DNA from: Streptomyces sindenensis
GTDB lineage: Bacteria > Actinomycetota > Actinomycetes > Streptomycetales > Streptomycetaceae
DNA length: 64,000 nt
Reading direction: 5' to 3'
Assembly (NCBI RefSeq): GCF_014649035.1
Contig: NZ_BMSG01000013.1
Location: forward strand, 1 to 64,000
The notes beneath the pieces were generated by a model, which had not been told where the DNA came from, did no database searches, and was given only the letters and a program-made list of their open reading frames with translations. Positions 60,573 to 64,000 of this stretch are shown here, piece by piece. The position numbers and the translations under genes were made by a program. Every line of letters begins with the position of its first letter. The stretch's first letter is position 1.

Positions 60573-63037
60573 CCGCCAACATCGACAACGCCGGTGTGCG
60601 GAAAGCCGCCGGGACCACCGAGTCCGCGGCGCCGGCATCCGGCGCCACGGGACACCGCACCGGGCCCTGGCACGATCCCGGCCTCACCCCCGAGGCCAGG
60701 GCCGACGCCCTGATCGACGCCATGACCCTGCGGGAGAAGCTCGCCCAGCTCGTCGGCGTCTGGGTGGGCGCGTCCGACGAGGGCGGCGAAGTCGCGCCGT
60801 TCCAGCACGACATGGAGGAAGCCGTCGACCTCGACGACCTTCTTCCGCACGGGCTCGGCCAGCTGACCCGCCCGTTCGGGACGGCTCCGGTCGACCCGGC
60901 CGTGGGCGCCCTCTCCCTGTCCCGCACCCAGGAGCGGATCGCCGGAGCGAATCGCTTCGGCATCCCGGCGCTCGCCCATGAGGAGTGCCTCGCGGGCTTC
61001 GCCGCCTGGGGCGCGACGGCCTACCCGGTGCCGCTGTCCTGGGGCGCCACCTTCCATCCGGAACTGATCCGTGAGATGGCCGCCGCGATCGGCCGCGACA
61101 TGCGCTCCGTCGGCGTGCACCAAGGGCTCGCCCCGGTCCTCGACGTCGTACGCGACACCCGGTGGGGGCGCGTCGAGGAGACGATCGGCGAGGACCCGTA
61201 CCTGGTGGGGACCATCGCCACCGCGTATGTACGGGGACTGGAGTCGGCCGGAATCGTCGCCACGCTCAAGCACTTCGCCGGGTACTCCGCCTCACGGGCG
61301 GGCCGCAACCTCGCCCCCGTCGGCATGGGGGCGCGGGAGCGGGCCGACATCATCCTGACCCCGTTCGAGATGGCCGTACGCGAAAGCGGCGTACGGTCGG
61401 TGATGCACGCCTACACCGACACCGACGGCATCCCCTCCGCGGCTGACGGGCAGCTGCTGACCGGTCTGCTCCGGGACACCTGGGGCTTCGACGGGACCGT
61501 GGTCGCGGACTACTTCGGCATCGCCTTCCTGAAGACGCTGCACGGGGTGGCGGGAACCTTCGGGGAAGCGGCCGGTGCCGCACTCGGCGCGGGGGTGGAC
61601 GTGGAACTGCCGACCGTGAAGACCTTCGGCGACCCGCTGGCCGACGCGCTCGCCCAGGGTCTGGTGTCCGAGGCCCTGGTGGACCGTGCCGTACGCCGGG
61701 TCCTCGTCCAGAAGGTCCAGTTGGGGCTGCTCGACGCGGACTGGAGGCCGGACCCGCCGGCGCTGGCCGGGGCCGCCGGACCGGACGGGCCGGCGGAAGG
61801 CGACTCGCAGGTCCTGCGGGGGACCGTCCGGCTCGACACCGACGAGAACCGCGCGCTCGCCCGGCGCGTCGCCCAACAGGCCGTCGTGCTCCTGCGCAAC
61901 GACGGCACCCTGCCCCTGGCGGCGGGCTCCGGGACCCCGCCCCGTATCGCCCTCATCGGACCCAACGCCGACACCCGGACGGCCGTCCTCGGCTGCTACG
62001 CCTTTCCCGTCCACGTCGGAAGCCTGCACCCCGGGACGCCGCTCGGCATCGACCTGCCCACCCTGCGCGAGGCATGCGCGGCGGAGTTCCCCCACAGCGA
62101 GCTCGTCACCGCGCGGGGTGCGGACATCGACGGCACGTCCACCGACGGGTTCGGCGAGGCCGTCGAACTGGCCCGGGGCGCCGACCTCGTGATCCTCGCC
62201 CTCGGCGACCGGGCCGGGCTCTTCGGGCGCGGTACGAGCGGGGAGGGCTGTGACGCCGAGGATCTGGTCCTCCCCGGTGTCCAGCAGCAACTGCTCGACG
62301 TCCTCCTCGACACGGGCACGCCCGTTGTCGTCACCCTGCTCGCCGGGCGTCCGTACGCCCTCGGGCGGGCGGTGGACGAGGCGGCCGCGATCGTGCAGTC
62401 GTTCTTTCCCGGCGAGGAGGGCACGACGGCCATCGCCTCGGTGCTCAGCGGCCGCACCGCGCCGTCCGGCCGGCTGCCCGTCGGCGTGCCGCGCCACCCG
62501 GGTTCCCAGCCGTCCACCTACCTGGCGGCGCGGCTCGGCCACGCCAGCGATGTGTCCAGCGTCGACCCGGCCCCGGCGTTCGCGTTCGGTCACGGTCTGA
62601 CGTACACCGAGTTCGCGTGGGACGACCTCGTGGTGGAGCGCGGACGGGCCACGACGGAAGGGGAGTTCACCCTCTCCTGCACGGTCCGCAACACCGGTGC
62701 GCGGGAGGGGACCGAGGTGGTGCAGGTCTATCTCCACGACCCGGTCGCCTCCGTGGTCCAGCCGGTGCAGCGGCTCATCGGGTACGTACGACTCGACCTG
62801 GGGCCGGGGCAGGCGGCCCGCGTGCGGGCGACGGTCCCGGCGGACCTCGCGTCCTTCACGGGCCGCGACGGCCACCGGATCGTCGAACCGGGCGATCTCG
62901 AACTGCGGTTGAGCGCATCGAGCGACGCCCCGCGGCTCGCCGCCCGGGTCACGCTGACCGGTCCGGTGCGAACGGTCGATCACACCCGGCGGCTGCACAT
63001 GGACATCACGACGGAGCTCCTCACGGACACGCCGTAG
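60569..63037 (+). CDS. bxlA: GH3 beta-xylosidase (cytosolic)
   Basis: This 822-residue glycoside hydrolase splits imported xylobiose to xylose. It has no signal peptide. The GH3 N-domain includes GLAPVLDVVRDTRWGRVEETIGEDPYLVG and the nucleophile Asp in DGTVVADYFGIAFL. The C-domain has VVLLRNDGTLPL and GEEGTTAIASVLSGR, and a fibronectin-III-like domain closes the protein (FTLSCTVRNTGAREGTEVVQVYLHDP). The GTG start overlaps the permease stop and AGGAAA precedes it. It is the last gene of the operon, before a strong terminator. Confidence 0.92.
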   Translation: MTANIDNAGVRKAAGTTESAAPASGATGHRTGPWHDPGLTPEARADALIDAMTLREKLAQLVGVWVGASDEGGEVAPFQHDMEEAVDLDDLLPHGLGQLTRPFGTAPVDPAVGALSLSRTQERIAGANRFGIPALAHEECLAGFAAWGATAYPVPLSWGATFHPELIREMAAAIGRDMRSVGVHQGLAPVLDVVRDTRWGRVEETIGEDPYLVGTIATAYVRGLESAGIVATLKHFAGYSASRAGRNLAPVGMGARERADIILTPFEMAVRESGVRSVMHAYTDTDGIPSAADGQLLTGLLRDTWGFDGTVVADYFGIAFLKTLHGVAGTFGEAAGAALGAGVDVELPTVKTFGDPLADALAQGLVSEALVDRAVRRVLVQKVQLGLLDADWRPDPPALAGAAGPDGPAEGDSQVLRGTVRLDTDENRALARRVAQQAVVLLRNDGTLPLAAGSGTPPRIALIGPNADTRTAVLGCYAFPVHVGSLHPGTPLGIDLPTLREACAAEFPHSELVTARGADIDGTSTDGFGEAVELARGADLVILALGDRAGLFGRGTSGEGCDAEDLVLPGVQQQLLDVLLDTGTPVVVTLLAGRPYALGRAVDEAAAIVQSFFPGEEGTTAIASVLSGRTAPSGRLPVGVPRHPGSQPSTYLAARLGHASDVSSVDPAPAFAFGHGLTYTEFAWDDLVVERGRATTEGEFTLSCTVRNTGAREGTEVVQVYLHDPVASVVQPVQRLIGYVRLDLGPGQAARVRATVPADLASFTGRDGHRIVEPGDLELRLSASSDAPRLAARVTLTGPVRTVDHTRRLHMDITTELLTDTP

Positions 63038-63043
63038 GCAGGA

Positions 63044-63093
63044 CCGGACCGAGGGGGAGGACAGGCAGCGGCACACACTCCCCCTCGGTCCGG
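63044..63093 (+). terminator. 16-bp stem after bxlA
   Basis: CCGGACCGAGGGGGAG and its exact complement CTCCCCCTCGGTCCGG are separated by 18 nt, starting 7 bp after the bxlA stop. It is the likely end of the xylobiose operon transcript. Confidence 0.75.
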
Positions 63094-63144
63094 ATCAGCC
63101 GAGACGAGAGGCGGGGCGGCCATGACGCTCCGGCTCCGGCGTCG

Positions 63145-63687
63145 CTATGCGGGGCTGCTCGGAAACAGAAGCTCGTACGGCGGGTGATCGTCGTCCGGTA
63201 CGCGCGGCACGTAGTCCGGGGCCGTGCGTGCAGCCACAGCCAGCAGCCGAGCGGCAGCCTCCTCCTCGGAGACGGAGGCAAGTCCGAGGGCGTGCAGAAG
63301 GCGGTCGCGCTCGGCGTCGAAGTCCGGGTGGTCGGCCCGGAGCTCCGAGCCGAGCTCGCTGATCGTGAAGCTCTTTGCCAGGTCGCGCCAGAAGGGCAGT
63401 ACGGCGATGAGCGTGACGGCCTCCACGAGGTCGGCGCCGATCAGCGTGGCCCGGCCCTCGGAATCGGCGTACAGGACAGGCTGCTCCTCGGCCCCGGCTT
63501 CCCCGCAGAGGAAGTACGTGCCGCCGGCACCGCATCCAGCCACCGGGTGCAGCGGCCTGCCGGCGGGGAGTACGAGATCCTCCAGGGGATCCCGGCGGTC
63601 CATGTCGAAGTCACCTGGCCAGGCCAGCGCGGCAGCCAGCGAGGAGTCTTGCTCGAGACGGCGAAGCAGAGCGTCTGATGCGGTCAT
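63145..63687 (-). CDS. Hypothetical protein, SUKH-like
   Basis: This 180-residue cytosolic protein has RRLEQDSSLAAALAWPGDFD, GGTYFLCGEAGAEEQPVLYADSEGRATLIG and an AVLPFWRDLAKSFTISELGSELRADHPDFDAERDRLLHALGL tail, a layout like the SMI1/KNR4 (SUKH) immunity-type domain (Y-F-x-C-G...LY-A-DSEGR). The family match is recalled, not proven. The ATG has no clear ribosome site. If it is SUKH, a role in toxin immunity or as a regulator is possible, but no toxin gene is visible nearby. Confidence 0.6.
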   Translation of the reverse strand: MTASDALLRRLEQDSSLAAALAWPGDFDMDRRDPLEDLVLPAGRPLHPVAGCGAGGTYFLCGEAGAEEQPVLYADSEGRATLIGADLVEAVTLIAVLPFWRDLAKSFTISELGSELRADHPDFDAERDRLLHALGLASVSEEEAAARLLAVAARTAPDYVPRVPDDDHPPYELLFPSSPA

Positions 63688-63891
63688 GGGCGGAAGGTAA
63701 CAGCGCCCTCGGACAGTGGGGTTCGGATGACCCTGCTGCGTGACGCCGAAGGCGCGCTGTCATTGGCGTGTGGCACGACGGGTCCGTCTCGTGGAGATCC
63801 GGGACAACCCCATCGCCCGCCAGGGCTTCCCTGGCCGGGCCGCCTTCGGGCTCCGCCTCCACCGGACGCACCGGGTTGCGGGCCCCTGCCC

Positions 63892-64000
63892 TCACACCGG
63901 CTGCCAGATACGGGACAGGGTCGTCGCCGTGAGCACTTCCTCGGGCGGGCCCTGGCGGATCAGTCGTCCGTCGGCCAGGAGCAGGCAGGCGTCGGCCGAG
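63892..64000 (-). CDS. ABC transporter ATP-binding protein, C-terminal end (partial)
   Basis: The last 35 residues, ending in LLLADGRLIRQGPPEEVLTATTLSRIW-QPV before TGA, read like the C-terminus of an FecE/FepC-type (iron-siderophore) ABC ATPase, where the D-loop tail VLADGRV...GPPxEVLT follows the H-loop. The rest of the gene lies past the right edge. Subunit partners and substrate are unknown. Confidence 0.6.
   Translation of the reverse strand, partial: SADACLLLADGRLIRQGPPEEVLTATTLSRIWQPV

Overview
The window is high-GC actinobacterial DNA, almost certainly a Streptomyces chromosome. Codon third positions are nearly all G/C, GTG and TTG starts are common, and start/stop overlaps of the ATGA and GTGA type recur. 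Secreted proteins carry Sec, Tat or lipoprotein signals, and the gene families are typical of the genus. I saw no tRNA, rRNA, CRISPR array or intact insertion sequence.

Region 1 (about 1-31.9 kb) is a hypoxia/dormancy island. It holds a respiratory nitrate reductase operon (narGHJI) with a NarK transporter; a pyruvate formate-lyase with its activase, divergent from narG; an AdhE fragment and a zinc alcohol dehydrogenase; a flavohaemoglobin; an Acg-like nitroreductase and a PNPOx-like protein; a CBS-BON protein; a ribosome hibernation factor; six tandem-domain universal stress proteins; a stand-alone cyclic-nucleotide-binding protein; and a KhtTU-type K+/H+ antiporter. In its middle sits a two-component system of the DevR/DevS (OsdR/OsdK) type, whose kinase has two GAF domains. 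The gene set recalls the nar2/osdR region of S. coelicolor and the M. tuberculosis DosR regulon. Many intergenic regions carry a 14-bp near-palindrome, GGGNC-N4-GNCCC, with the geometry of the DevR box, in several places as pairs 20-21 bp apart. The likely logic is that the sensor detects low O2 or NO and the regulator switches on nitrate respiration, mixed-acid-type fermentation, NO detoxification, ribosome protection and stress proteins.

Region 2 (31.9-33.4 kb) is a scar zone: the 5' part of a P-type ATPase gene lies near the 3' part of a DUF4259-type gene, followed by a small membrane protein gene.

Region 3 (33.4-46.1 kb) holds an HTH-NACHT-membrane STAND protein, several secreted or surface proteins (esterase, DUF4185 protein, trypsin-like protease, lipoprotein, unknown secreted protein), an S26 signal-peptidase-like protein that seems to lack its catalytic Ser and Lys, and a large PGRP/amidase with FG-GAP repeats.

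Region 4 (46.2-63.1 kb) is a plant-biomass locus: GH10 xylanase and GH62 arabinofuranosidase (divergent), an AA10 LPMO and a GH9 cellulase (divergent, each preceded by a perfect CebR-type operator), a secreted beta-propeller protein, and a xylobiose uptake operon (LacI regulator; binding protein, two permeases, GH3 beta-xylosidase). CGAAA/TTTCG inverted repeats lie before the xylanase, the arabinofuranosidase and the uptake operon, pointing to one shared xylan repressor. The window ends with an unassigned protein and the C-terminus of an ABC ATPase.
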